Source: Gluconobacter cerinus
GTDB lineage: Bacteria; Pseudomonadota; Alphaproteobacteria; Acetobacterales; Acetobacteraceae
NCBI RefSeq assembly: GCF_002723935.1
Contig: NZ_BEWM01000001.1
Coordinates: 1 to 64,000, forward strand
Length of the DNA: 64,000 nt
Reading direction: 5' to 3'
A model generated the notes under the pieces. The model was not told the origin of the DNA. It made no database searches and saw only the letters and a list, made by a program, of their open reading frames with translations. Positions 37,364 to 46,355 of the stretch are shown here, in pieces. The position numbers were made by a program, and so were the translations under genes. Within the stretch, counting starts at the first letter, position 1, and the number at the start of each line of letters is the position of its first letter.

Positions 37364-38190
37364 GGTGTCTCTCTCTTATTGATATCTTCCGGCATGACGA
37401 GATCATGCGGAACAACGAACGGACGCCCCGTGCTGCAATGTTGATGAATGCAGCCATCAGGAATTCCAAAAACGTCGTGGAGGAGTTCAGAAGTCAGGAT
37501 GTCACGGGGGAGACCGTGTGACTGTATCCGCCCCTGATGCATAACGACGATACGATCGGCACAGGCCGCAGCCCAGTTCAGATCATGCAGGACCAGCAAC
37601 ACGCTTCCGCCATGCGCGGCATGCATCTTTGCAATCTGAAGAATGAGGCGCTGCCGTGCCATATCCTGTGCGGACAAAGGTTCATCCAGCAACAGACAGC
37701 CGGGCGCACCGTTCCGGGCTGCGGCCTCAAGCTGTGCCAGCACTCGCGCAAGGTGAACGCGCTGCCTTTCTCCGCCGGATAGCGTCATAATGTCGCGTTC
37801 CATGAACGATGACAGCCCGACGCGATCCAGCGTGTCCTGTGCAATCGCAACACGTTCAGCCATCGGGCGCCCCTGCCCGGAAATCGCAGTCCCCATGAGA
37901 ACCAGTTCCAGCGCCGTGAAGCGCGCTCGCATCGGACATTCCTGGGGCAAGAGCGCCCGGCGGCGAGAAAGTTCGCCCGCAGAAAGCGATCCAATTTTTG
38001 AGCCATCAAAGCGGATCTCACCGCCATGCAGCGGCATCAAGCCGCATGCAAGCTTCAGGAGCGTACTTTTGCCCGCGCCGTTAGGCCCTACAACAGCAAC
38101 GATTTCTCCGGCCGCGAGCGCCAGATCAAGATTGTGAACAATCTCACGACCACCCGCTCTGGCTGAGGCGTTCTGAATTTCCAGTGTCAT
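37348..38190 (-). CDS. hmuV: Haem ABC importer ATP-binding protein
   Basis: ATPase of the haem importer. Walker A GPNGAGKST (about residue 35), signature LSGGERQRVHLARVLAQL (about 138), Walker B CLLLDEPLSAQD (about 165). The composition matches HmuV/BtuD/FecE ATPases. Overlaps the permease by four bases. About 280 residues, with a C-terminal tail beyond the core. Confidence 0.9.
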   Translation of the reverse strand: MTLEIQNASARAGGREIVHNLDLALAAGEIVAVVGPNGAGKSTLLKLACGLMPLHGGEIRFDGSKIGSLSAGELSRRRALLPQECPMRARFTALELVLMGTAISGQGRPMAERVAIAQDTLDRVGLSSFMERDIMTLSGGERQRVHLARVLAQLEAAARNGAPGCLLLDEPLSAQDMARQRLILQIAKMHAAHGGSVLLVLHDLNWAAACADRIVVMHQGRIQSHGLPRDILTSELLHDVFGIPDGCIHQHCSTGRPFVVPHDLVMPEDINKRETPCILQ

Positions 38191-39215
38191 GATGGAATGT
38201 CCGCTCCATGAATACGGCTCAAGAGCCAGACAAAGACCGGGGTGCCGAGTGCTGCGGTAATTATGCCAACAGGCAGTTCCGCAGGAGCCGCGACCAGTCT
38301 GGCAATCGTATCAGCCGCAGTGAGAAGAATAGCCCCAAGAAGAGCGCTCCCAGGCAGAACCAGACGGTGGTCTGGACCGGTGACCAACCTCACAAGATGA
38401 GGAACCACAACGCCAACAAACCCAATGGCGCCTACAAACGCGACTACCGGCCCAACGGACGCAGCCACCCCCAGCATTGCGAGCCGTTTTGTCCGCTCGA
38501 CAGGATACCCCATCAAAGCAGCATCCGCTTCACCAAGAAGCATGGCGTTCAGAGGAACAGCGAGACGTGTCGCAATCACGCCTGCAAGGACAAGAAATGG
38601 CGAGAGCAGGCCAATACGTTCCCAATTTGCCCCTGAGAAACTTCCAAGAGTCCAGAACGTCAGATCTCGCAGCGCCGTGTCGTTGGCGCGAAAAATGAGA
38701 ATGCCCGTCAATGCGCCAGAAAAAGCTCCGAATGCGACACCAGCCAACAGAACAGTCGTGACAGAGGTGATGCCAGCGCGGGTCGCAAAGACGTAAAGAA
38801 GGAGCGTGACGAGAAAGCTGCCCAGCATTCCAGCCAAAGGCACGGCCCAACCGTTTAGAAACCCTGACTGAGCCATATCAACGCCCAGTACGATGACGCA
38901 TGAAGCAGCTAGAGCCGCCCCGGAAGATACGCCAATCAACCCCGGATCAGCCAATGGATTCCGAAAAAGCCCCTGCATCGTTGCACCCGCAGCCCCTAAA
39001 GCTGCACCTGCCATGGCGGCGAGCACGACACGTGGCGCACGAATATGCGCGATCACCATCCAGGCCAGGTTTCTGGTCGCAACGTCCGGTGCGTGCAGGA
39101 GCGTACCAATGCCTGCCCCGCTCGCACCAACCTCGACTGCGACTAGCATGACAAGAATTAGCAGCGGCAGAAGCGATAGTAAGATCCAGCCCGCATGCAC
39201 GCGCATTGCCCTCAC
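38187..39215 (-). CDS. hmuU: Haem ABC importer permease (FecCD family)
   Basis: Inner-membrane permease with about nine to ten helices. FecCD signatures are MAGAALGAAGATMQGLFRNPLADPGLIGVSSGA (short: QGLFRNPLADPGLIG) and GFVGVVVPHLVRLVTGPDHR near residue 275. 342 residues. Its ends overlap both neighbours by four bases, so importer subunits are tightly co-translated. Confidence 0.92.
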   Translation of the reverse strand: MRAMRVHAGWILLSLLPLLILVMLVAVEVGASGAGIGTLLHAPDVATRNLAWMVIAHIRAPRVVLAAMAGAALGAAGATMQGLFRNPLADPGLIGVSSGAALAASCVIVLGVDMAQSGFLNGWAVPLAGMLGSFLVTLLLYVFATRAGITSVTTVLLAGVAFGAFSGALTGILIFRANDTALRDLTFWTLGSFSGANWERIGLLSPFLVLAGVIATRLAVPLNAMLLGEADAALMGYPVERTKRLAMLGVAASVGPVVAFVGAIGFVGVVVPHLVRLVTGPDHRLVLPGSALLGAILLTAADTIARLVAAPAELPVGIITAALGTPVFVWLLSRIHGADIPS

Positions 39216-40126
39216 GCAGGATGCTCCGCTTTCGCCATTAGTCGTGCCAGATCCAGCGCCGCTTCGGGCGTTCTCGGACCAAATCCCAGAAGGCGCTCCC
39301 CTTCCATTTCCACAATGGCTTTTTTCTGCCCCGCTGGCGTCAAACCAAATCCGGGATCACTCAAGAGAGCTTTGCGGATATCCTCGCCCCCCTGGTTCAT
39401 TGTGAGAATGATATCGGGCTTCAGGGTTACAAGGGATTCCGTGTTCAGAAGCTTGTAGCCCTGCAGATCTGCTCCAACATTGACGCCTCCTGCAAGTCGG
39501 ATAACGGCATCGGCAGCCGTGCCACGCCCCGCCGCGAGCGGACGGTTATTCGTCATTCGCATAATAAACAGGACACGCGGTGACGCAGCATGTGTGTCGC
39601 GCCAGTCTTTAAGAGCAGAAAACTTCTGCTGAATATCCTGAGCAAGCTGCGTGCCCGCCTGCTCACGGTTCACAACTTTTGCCAGAAACTGCGTCCGGCC
39701 AATAATAGCGTCGGGCGAAGGCGTTGAATCTACGAACACGATAGGAATACCAGACGCCACCAACTGAGACATGGCATCGGCCGGGCCTGCTGCGTCCATC
39801 GCAAGAATGAGATCCGGCTTTACGGATAACACCCCTTCCGAGGAGATGGCTCGCATATAGCCCAGAGATTTTTTATCTTTCAGTGCGGCTTCCGGCCAGG
39901 TCGAAGTCGTATCAACGGCGACAATTTGATCGGCTGCTCCAAGACGATAAAGCGTCTCGGTGATTGTTCCCCCAATGCAGGCAATTCTGGAAGCGGCTCC
40001 CAGAACAACCTGACGACCGCGACTGTCCGTCACCGTCCGGGTTGCTGCATGCAGGCAGGATGGCGTCAAAGCACTGGCACAAACCAATGCAAGAAAATAG
40101 CGGCGTTCCAATCCTGATTTATCCAT
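39212..40126 (-). CDS. hmuT: Periplasmic haem-binding protein
   Basis: Class III substrate-binding protein that delivers haem to the permease. A Tat/Sec-like N-terminus (ERRYFLALVCASALTPSCLHAA) is followed by VTDSRGRQVVLGAASRIACIGGTITETLYRLGA (short: IACIGGTITETLYRLG), which resembles the HmuT family. I start at ATG 40126, with AGGGGG upstream, giving 304 residues; the frame is open to 40204. The twin Arg (LERRYF) could signal Tat export. Confidence 0.88.
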   Translation of the reverse strand: MDKSGLERRYFLALVCASALTPSCLHAATRTVTDSRGRQVVLGAASRIACIGGTITETLYRLGAADQIVAVDTTSTWPEAALKDKKSLGYMRAISSEGVLSVKPDLILAMDAAGPADAMSQLVASGIPIVFVDSTPSPDAIIGRTQFLAKVVNREQAGTQLAQDIQQKFSALKDWRDTHAASPRVLFIMRMTNNRPLAAGRGTAADAVIRLAGGVNVGADLQGYKLLNTESLVTLKPDIILTMNQGGEDIRKALLSDPGFGLTPAGQKKAIVEMEGERLLGFGPRTPEAALDLARLMAKAEHPA

Positions 40127-40204
40127 CGCCCCCTGCCCTTCTCGTATCGGCAGACATTCGCCGCCGAAAAAATACGATATCATGCAATCAAAAGTCATTC
40201 TCAT

Positions 40205-40837
40205 TTAAAGACTAACTCTTTCATTCTGACTGGCGGAGAAAATCTCCTCCGAGTTCAGAGCGGCCATCTGATCCAGACAACTGGAGAAGCGGGCGAAAGC
40301 CTCCTCAGCAGCCGAAACACACATTGCTCGATCCAGATCAGCGCTATCGATCGCCGCCTTAAACGTTTTCCACGACAGGCCCCGACCTTCCGGTGCAGGA
40401 GCCAGATGCCGCGCCCCGAAACTTTCTGTCAGCCCAAGAGACATTGCCATCTTGGACAGGATATTCGCGCCCAGCTTCGATCCTTCAGCAACGTATAGCC
40501 AACCTACGGCAACCGAAGGGTTGAACGGAATCACGTTCCCACGATGCGCCATTGGGGCTGCCAGACCCAGATCACGCATGTCAGCTTCCACCCAGGGAAA
40601 CCGGTTGCGTGTCTCAAGATCGGGAAGAAGGTTTCGTAACATTTCGTTTTCGTAAATATTTGTCATATCTCTCAGGAAGACATACTGAGACAGAAGAAAG
40701 ATCCGATATCCGTCCAGACTGGAAAAAATTCCCATGGACATAATCTTGTGATCGGTCCGGTCATGAATAGATTTTGTCTTTTCCCGTAGCGCCAGGGAAA
40801 GCGTATTGTCGGTGAAAAACGCGCTCATATCCGCCAT
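40205..40837 (-). CDS. Alpha-helical haem oxygenase (BphO/HemO-like)
   Basis: Oxidative cleavage of haem to biliverdin, CO and iron. 210 residues with the bacterial haem oxygenase pattern: LREKTKSIHDRTDH carries the likely proximal His (about residue 25, HDRTDH region) and VGWLYVAEGSKLGANILSKM (short: LYVAEGSKLGA) is the conserved distal helix. It is the first gene of the haem operon; hmuT starts 79 bases later. A bacteriophytochrome partner is absent, so iron supply is the likelier role. Confidence 0.87.
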   Translation of the reverse strand: MADMSAFFTDNTLSLALREKTKSIHDRTDHKIMSMGIFSSLDGYRIFLLSQYVFLRDMTNIYENEMLRNLLPDLETRNRFPWVEADMRDLGLAAPMAHRGNVIPFNPSVAVGWLYVAEGSKLGANILSKMAMSLGLTESFGARHLAPAPEGRGLSWKTFKAAIDSADLDRAMCVSAAEEAFARFSSCLDQMAALNSEEIFSASQNERVSL

Positions 40838-40948
40838 TTGTCCTTTTAATCTCAGCTTAAATGAATGCCTGAACCGTTGGCTCCCTTCCCGACAGGAAAG
40901 AGTCGATGCGGGCTCTGTGTGGCATATTCATCCACCCGCTTCAATGAA

Positions 40949-40967
40949 AATGAGAATCACTATCATT
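40949..40967. promoter_or_regulatory. Fur-box-like site between haem operon and haem receptor
   Basis: AATGAGAATCACTATCATT is a 9-1-9 imperfect palindrome matching the Fur consensus well. It lies between the divergent haem oxygenase and haem receptor genes and could control both. An ATTCTCATTTAAAG sequence is repeated exactly at 41010-41023 and 40197-40210. Confidence 0.7.
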
Positions 40968-41035
40968 TAGATTGACGCCATGAAATTCCACCGCCATTAG
41001 ATGCGAACAATTCTCATTTAAAGGTGTAAGTTTCC

Positions 41036-43348
41036 ATGAGCAGGCAAAGCGCTCGTCCAACACGTTTTCTGCGACAGTCCATGCTGGCAACGTCTGCGCT
41101 CGTCTGCATTTTTGCAGCTTTATCATCTGCTCAAGCCCAAACGAGCAAAGACTCTGAGAAAGTCACTGATGCAAAAACAGATGGTATTCCAGCACATACT
41201 GGGGCAGCCCCTACAGTTCAGCTCAAACCCCTCCATGTTCGAGGGCAGGCTGCTGCAGACATCATTGATTCCATGAAGGTTGATCCGGATGCGGACTATA
41301 GTGCCGTCGGAAAGCCGCGTGTCATGACTACAACAACCACGCTGAAAACCCTTCAATCCCGCATGATTGACAGCATTTCGGACTATGCTCGTCGCGTGGA
41401 CGCGGGAGTGAATTACAACAATAACAATCTCAGCATTAATATGCGTGGGCTGGATCAAAACCGCATTCTCACCACCATAGACGGCATTCGAACAATCTGG
41501 GCGAATGACGGCGCACGTGGTGTCAGTGGAGGTGTTTCGTCCTATGATTTCAATTCTCTTGGCTCGATCGACATCGTCAAAAACGCGAACTCTGGCTTTT
41601 TCGGAACAGGTGCGCTCGGCGGTGTTGTTTCACTCAAGACACTGGACCCGGAAGACCTTCTGACAGGCAACAAAGCCTACGGCGGCCTGACCAAACTGAC
41701 ATATGATGGGTCTAGCGAGAGTGGATATCTCAATCAGGCCCTTGCTGGACGTTACCATAATACAATGATTTTAGTTCAGGGCGGCTACCAGACTGGCAGC
41801 CAAACCGGAAATATGGGCGGCACAGGCGGCGTTGGGTCCACGCGATCAGACAAAGATCCCGCTTCCTACACGCAAGGAAACTTCCTGGGTAAAATTCACC
41901 AATACGTGGAAGGCGGGCATCGCTTTGGCTTGACCGGTGAAGTATTTGATCGAAATTATAACGAAAATACCCTGAGCAGTATTAGCTCAACATACAGCCG
42001 CTATCACACACTCGAAGAAAGCAAGCGCACGCGCGTTTCCGGAAGCTACGATTATAAATCGGAAAAACCGACAGCCTTTATCAGCGAAGCGCATCTCATT
42101 GCTTATTGGCAGAAGGTCAATTCAATCACAGATACAGCCGCCAATCGTCTGACATCGCCCATTGGCGAATATGATCGGGACAGTAATCTCGCTGTCCAGT
42201 CCTATGGAACGACGGGCTCAATTACGTCCAATGTTTTCACCGGCCCATTTCATCATGTGATTACCCTTGGCGGAGAAGCCTACATCACGGATACAAGCCA
42301 GTATGCTGCTGGCCTCGATAATTGCACGGCACAGGTTTATGCGTGCAGCTTCTTGCATGTAAACCAGTCTGATATGCCCGACGTACACGGAACTGATCTC
42401 GGGGCGATTGTTCAGGATCGTATTGGTTTCGGGAAAATGGAATGGCTGCACGTCACACCAGGATTCCGCTTCGATCACTACAGACGTAGCCCGCAGGACA
42501 CGCCGAGCTACACTAAAAATGCAGCGTATGAAGGCATACCAAACGGAGCCAGTGGCTCGCATTATTCCCCGAAGGTTCTGGTCGAAGCTCGGGTCCTGAA
42601 AAACCTCACACTTTACGGGCAATACTCCCAGGCCTTCCGTGCTCCGTCTGCGACAGAAATGTATCTGACCTACGGCGGCACAGGCAGCTACGTCTCAATC
42701 GGAAACCAGAACCTCAAACCGGAAACCAGTCGTGGCTGGGAGGTTGGCGCGCGATATGGGGATTCCAAACGCGGCGCCACAGTTTCGTTCTTCGATAATT
42801 ACTATCACAATTTCATCGATACGATCACAACAACGGCGGCAGCAGCTGGCATCGGCGGATACTACCCGTTCGGTGTTTTCGAATACGTTAACCGCCAGCA
42901 CGTCCGTATTTACGGCGTAGAAGCACGCGCTAACTGGACTTTCGCCAATTACTGGCAGGTATGGACGTCCCTTGCGTATTCTGATGGTCAGGATACCGAT
43001 GAACATGTGCACCTGAACTCCGTTGCACCATTCCGCGGAATTGTGGGCGTTGCCTATAACCGAGAGCACTGGGGCGCGAATTTCTCCACGACATTCGCGG
43101 CGGCGCGCAACAAGGTGCAGAACATGGCGTCTAATGTGAATAAGACACCGGGTTATGCACTCTTCGATTTAACGGGTTGGTACTCACCGAAATTCTTCCC
43201 GAACCTCCGTGTTCAGGCGGGAATGTATAATATGTTCAACAAGCGTTATTATAATGCACTTGATGTGCCTGACAGCATCAGTGTTCCCAAGTCCTATTAC
43301 ACACAGCCTGGCCGTAGCTTCAAAGTCACGACGCTTATCAATTTCTAA
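41036..43348 (+). CDS. TonB-dependent haem/haemoglobin receptor
   Basis: Outer-membrane receptor for haem. Signal peptide (LATSALVCIFAALSSAQA); plug domain about 90-210 (MRGLDQNRILTTIDGIR, FFGTGALGGVVSL); a barrel of about 22 strands ending SFKVTTLINF. The sequence FRAPSATEMYL followed by IGNQNLKPETS corresponds to the FRAP and NPNL-type motifs used to recognise haem receptors of the HmuR/HutA group. 770 residues. It is divergent from the haem importer operon across a Fur-box-like sequence. Confidence 0.9.
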   Translation: MSRQSARPTRFLRQSMLATSALVCIFAALSSAQAQTSKDSEKVTDAKTDGIPAHTGAAPTVQLKPLHVRGQAAADIIDSMKVDPDADYSAVGKPRVMTTTTTLKTLQSRMIDSISDYARRVDAGVNYNNNNLSINMRGLDQNRILTTIDGIRTIWANDGARGVSGGVSSYDFNSLGSIDIVKNANSGFFGTGALGGVVSLKTLDPEDLLTGNKAYGGLTKLTYDGSSESGYLNQALAGRYHNTMILVQGGYQTGSQTGNMGGTGGVGSTRSDKDPASYTQGNFLGKIHQYVEGGHRFGLTGEVFDRNYNENTLSSISSTYSRYHTLEESKRTRVSGSYDYKSEKPTAFISEAHLIAYWQKVNSITDTAANRLTSPIGEYDRDSNLAVQSYGTTGSITSNVFTGPFHHVITLGGEAYITDTSQYAAGLDNCTAQVYACSFLHVNQSDMPDVHGTDLGAIVQDRIGFGKMEWLHVTPGFRFDHYRRSPQDTPSYTKNAAYEGIPNGASGSHYSPKVLVEARVLKNLTLYGQYSQAFRAPSATEMYLTYGGTGSYVSIGNQNLKPETSRGWEVGARYGDSKRGATVSFFDNYYHNFIDTITTTAAAAGIGGYYPFGVFEYVNRQHVRIYGVEARANWTFANYWQVWTSLAYSDGQDTDEHVHLNSVAPFRGIVGVAYNREHWGANFSTTFAAARNKVQNMASNVNKTPGYALFDLTGWYSPKFFPNLRVQAGMYNMFNKRYYNALDVPDSISVPKSYYTQPGRSFKVTTLINF

Positions 43349-43366
43349 ACGTCAGAAACCAGTTCT

Positions 43367-43406
43367 GAAGCACCGTGACCCACGCCAGAACACGTCACGG
43401 TGTTTC
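43367..43406. terminator. Hairpin between the convergent haem receptor and propeller genes
   Basis: CACCGTGAC (43371-43379) and GTCACGGTG (43394-43402) pair perfectly and extend to GAA/TTC outside. The U-tract is short on both strands, so termination is possible in both directions but not textbook. Confidence 0.5.
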
Positions 43407-44343
43407 AAAAAAAACCAAGGGTCTCGCACCCAACCCCAGCTTTCACTGTTCGCAGTACCTTACGACTGGAAAGCTGGATTTCAGTCAGCGTCCCGTCATC
43501 TTCATTTGCCACAAGCACAGTTGTTCCATCTGGACGGAAAGCAGCGTCCATTGGCTTCTGCCCAACCGGAACGGGGTACTGGTCCCACTGCGGCAGACTG
43601 ATCAATGTCACAATCGGCTCGAAATCTCCGATAACCAGAAGCCATTTTCCATCGGGACTAACCCGCACAACCTGCGCACTTTTACGGTGATGCTTCAGTT
43701 CAACTTCCTGACGCAGCTCTCCCGCATCCACATCCATAAGAAATAAAGTTGGTTTGAGCGCATTACTGACCACCAGGAATTTTTCATCCGGCAGATGATC
43801 GATGCCAGCAGAGGGCGCGGGCAGAACGATCGTGCGCCTGACGCTGTCATCACCAATACGAAGAACGGTCAGCGTCGCATCTTCTTCGTTTTCCGTGACG
43901 ATCAGCTTACGCTGCGGCAGAACAGTAAGCCTGTGTGCATTCCGAGAAAATGCCTGCAGGATATGGGTAACTCTTTTCGTCTCGGGATCAATCACCGCCA
44001 CAGCAGAACTGTTCTCACAGCAAACATAAAGCAAGCCGTCCGGCCCAAACCGTAATGTATGCGGTGACTCAAGGGGTGTCAGATCGATGTCTGAAATTCT
44101 GGTTCTGGCATACAGATCTATAACGGAAACAAAATGGTTTGGTATGGGATTGTTGCCGTGAAAACCATTCCCATACGCTGGAACAAATGCAAGCCCGCGC
44201 GTCTCATCTATAGCCAGCTCATGCGGGAGACTTGGCATCCCCCCACTATGATCCAGCACTTCAAGCGTTGTAGGATGCAGGAAAAGAAGCTGTGCCCCCT
44301 TCTTGTCCACAACAATTAGCCCACTGCAATGACTAAGGGTCAT
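43405..44343 (-). CDS. YncE-like beta-propeller protein
   Basis: 312 residues of seven-bladed propeller type, with repeats such as LPHELAIDETRGLAFV, SPHTLRFGPDGLLYV and SAQVVRVSPDGKWLLV, like YncE and NHL/lactonase-like proteins. No signal peptide is visible, whereas E. coli YncE is periplasmic. Function unknown. It converges with the haem receptor; in E. coli YncE is under Fur control, so a link to iron is possible but not shown here. Confidence 0.75.
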   Translation of the reverse strand: MTLSHCSGLIVVDKKGAQLLFLHPTTLEVLDHSGGMPSLPHELAIDETRGLAFVPAYGNGFHGNNPIPNHFVSVIDLYARTRISDIDLTPLESPHTLRFGPDGLLYVCCENSSAVAVIDPETKRVTHILQAFSRNAHRLTVLPQRKLIVTENEEDATLTVLRIGDDSVRRTIVLPAPSAGIDHLPDEKFLVVSNALKPTLFLMDVDAGELRQEVELKHHRKSAQVVRVSPDGKWLLVIGDFEPIVTLISLPQWDQYPVPVGQKPMDAAFRPDGTTVLVANEDDGTLTEIQLSSRKVLRTVKAGVGCETLGFF

Positions 44344-44541
44344 AGGACTGTCCTTGCTCTTATTTGTGTCAGGTTACTCCCGATATAAAACAATATAAGA
44401 GGTATTTAGTTTTGAATGGTCTGGTCAGGATGCTGTCACGAAAATGCCAGCCCTAATAAAAGCCCAGACCAGGTGTTTTGTAAAAAACGCGTCAGAAAGA
44501 ACTAACGGTCGACAATTCTTCTGAACTCAAAAAAAACAGTT

Positions 44542-45366
44542 TCAGGCCATCATTGCCATGGGCATGTCAGCCGACGGAATGTCTGCGATATGCAATTTGA
44601 CACCTGCCCCCATCATTCTGTCAGCGGTCTCTCCAGAGAGGCCTGAGTCCGTAATAACGGCATCAAAATCCGTCAGGTTTGCCAGATGATTTAGCGCGCT
44701 AATTCCAAATTTACGGCTATCCACCATTAAAACGCGGCGATCAGCCATGTTCATGAGCGCACTCTTGGCTTTGATCAGATCTTCGTCCTGATGATAGGCA
44801 GAAAGACCGTGAATAGCCGAGGTCGACATGAATAATGTGTTGATCCGAAGCGACGTAACGCTGCGTTCACATAAAACTCCGAGAAATGCATCGAATGTTG
44901 GATTGTAACGCCCACCCAGTGCAATCAGGCTGATGTCACGAGACCGTCCGATCTTGGTACTGATCCCCAGACTGTTCGTCACGACTGTAAGTTGACCGAT
45001 TGCTGTCAAGCGTTCGGATAGAAACCGCGATGTTGTGGAGTCATCCAAGGCAATCGTATCGCCTTCTTCGATCAAGCCAGCAGCAATCGCTGTAATACCA
45101 AGCTTTTCCTGCACAGCCTGTCGAGCACGCAGCATGATGCTACTTGCTGCCACAGCATTCGAAAGCGTCGTAACGCTTTCACCAACTTTACGGATCAAGC
45201 CCTGTGTCGCAAGCGCGTGCAGGTCACGGTTCATGGCTGCACGGGTTATGGTGAACTGAACCAGCAGATCCTGGATCAGAACACAGCCATGCGCCGTAAC
45301 GTAATCCAGAACGGCTTGACGCCGTGCGGACAAAGCACGACTTCCATGAAGGATATCGGGCATCAT
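44542..45366 (-). CDS. DeoR-family regulator of the polyol island (tpiA unit)
   Basis: 274 residues with an N-terminal DeoR helix-turn-helix (RRQAVLDYVTAHGCVLIQDL, MNRDLHALATQGLI) and a sugar-phosphate-responsive domain containing LDDSTTSRFL and VTNSLGISTK. It is a paralogue of the DeoR regulator at the far end of the island (shared LDDSTT and domain order). Its start overlaps the tpiA stop by four bases, so it is co-transcribed with tpiA. Confidence 0.88.
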   Translation of the reverse strand: MMPDILHGSRALSARRQAVLDYVTAHGCVLIQDLLVQFTITRAAMNRDLHALATQGLIRKVGESVTTLSNAVAASSIMLRARQAVQEKLGITAIAAGLIEEGDTIALDDSTTSRFLSERLTAIGQLTVVTNSLGISTKIGRSRDISLIALGGRYNPTFDAFLGVLCERSVTSLRINTLFMSTSAIHGLSAYHQDEDLIKAKSALMNMADRRVLMVDSRKFGISALNHLANLTDFDAVITDSGLSGETADRMMGAGVKLHIADIPSADMPMAMMA

Positions 45367-46145
45367 GCAGGTGCTCTTTCCTCGATCACACGATCAATCA
45401 GCTTTTCGAAGTCAGGAACTGACCAGCCAGCGCGCCCCACAAATACGCCATCCACATTTGGCTGGCTCACATAGCTGCGGGCATTATCCTGCGTAACGCT
45501 TCCGCCATAGAGCAGCGGTACGCGATCGCCGATATCCTTGCCGGCTATCTCACACAGAACAGCCCGCAATCCAGCATGGACTTTTGCAACACAGTCGGTG
45601 TCTGCAGCCCGTCCGCCCGCACCAATGGCCCAGACAGGTTCGTAAGCAATCAGAATATTTGGAAGGTCTGCATGCGCCACGTCATGCAGCGCAATTTTGA
45701 GCTGCCGGGAGAGTGTCTCTGCCGTGACGCCGAAATCATACTCTTCGAGGCTCTCGCCAATGCAAAGCAAAGGACGCAAGCCATGACGAAGAGCAGCGGA
45801 CATCTTGCGACTGACAGTCCAGTCTGTTTCCGCAAAATGCTGCCGCCGTTCCGAATGGCCGATCAGTACGATATCCGCACCGCACTCTTTCACCATTCCG
45901 GGGGAAATTTCACCCGTCCAGGAGCCGCTCTCTTCCCAGTGCATGTTCTGTGCACCGACAAGCACGTCTGCACCTTTCAGAACGCTCGCAACAGCCTGCA
46001 AGGACGTAAATGGTGTGATGATGAACGGCTTCACGCCATCCGGCGCTCGATACGCCTTAAGCGCTTCTGCAGCAGCCAAGGCCTCGGCAGGTCCCTTGTT
46101 CATCTTCCAGTTCGTACCGATCCAGACCGTTTTGCGAGTCACCAT
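45363..46145 (-). CDS. tpiA: Triose-phosphate isomerase
   Basis: Interconverts dihydroxyacetone phosphate and glyceraldehyde 3-phosphate. All catalytic motifs are present: GTNWKMNKG with the active-site Asn and Lys (about residues 11-13), LIGHSERRQ with the catalytic His (about 98), and AYEPVWAIG with the catalytic Glu (about 170). 260 residues. Located in the polyol island beside a DeoR regulator, it is either the housekeeping enzyme or a second, dedicated copy comparable with TpiA2/EryH of erythritol loci. Confidence 0.93.
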   Translation of the reverse strand: MVTRKTVWIGTNWKMNKGPAEALAAAEALKAYRAPDGVKPFIITPFTSLQAVASVLKGADVLVGAQNMHWEESGSWTGEISPGMVKECGADIVLIGHSERRQHFAETDWTVSRKMSAALRHGLRPLLCIGESLEEYDFGVTAETLSRQLKIALHDVAHADLPNILIAYEPVWAIGAGGRAADTDCVAKVHAGLRAVLCEIAGKDIGDRVPLLYGGSVTQDNARSYVSQPNVDGVFVGRAGWSVPDFEKLIDRVIEERAPA

Positions 46146-46185
46146 TCATCTCCCGACAAGAAGGCAGCGACCATCGAATCTTGAT

Positions 46186-46210
46186 CGCTAAACCTAAGCC
46201 ATGTTTAGCG
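46186..46210. promoter_or_regulatory. Inverted repeat upstream of tpiA
   Basis: CGCTAAAC (46186-46193) and GTTTAGCG (46203-46210) form a perfect inverted repeat with a nine-base spacer, about 41 bases upstream of the tpiA start. A DeoR-type operator is the natural interpretation, probably for the regulator encoded in the same unit. Confidence 0.55.
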
Positions 46211-46274
46211 TTAAATCATAACACTCCAAAGACATGAAGTTCCGAAGGGAATGATATTTTCAATTCAACTCTCC

Positions 46275-46310
46275 GTACCTGCTCTCCAGCAAAGATCTGA
46301 AGGCAGGTAC
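46275..46310 (-). terminator. Hairpin downstream of the aldolase gene
   Basis: GTACCTGC (46275-46282) and GCAGGTAC (46303-46310) pair perfectly around a 20-base loop, 46-81 bases after the aldolase stop on the minus strand. No U-tract follows directly, so its role as a terminator is uncertain; it separates the kinase-dehydrogenase-aldolase unit from tpiA. Confidence 0.4.
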
Positions 46311-46355
46311 GAAGACGCTGAAAACAGGAACTTTATTGCCTCTGCGAGTTTTTTT

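Noticed and set aside
41036-43348. Assignment of the receptor to a siderophore instead of haem
   Set aside because: FRAP and NPNL-type motifs and the divergent haem importer operon favour haem.
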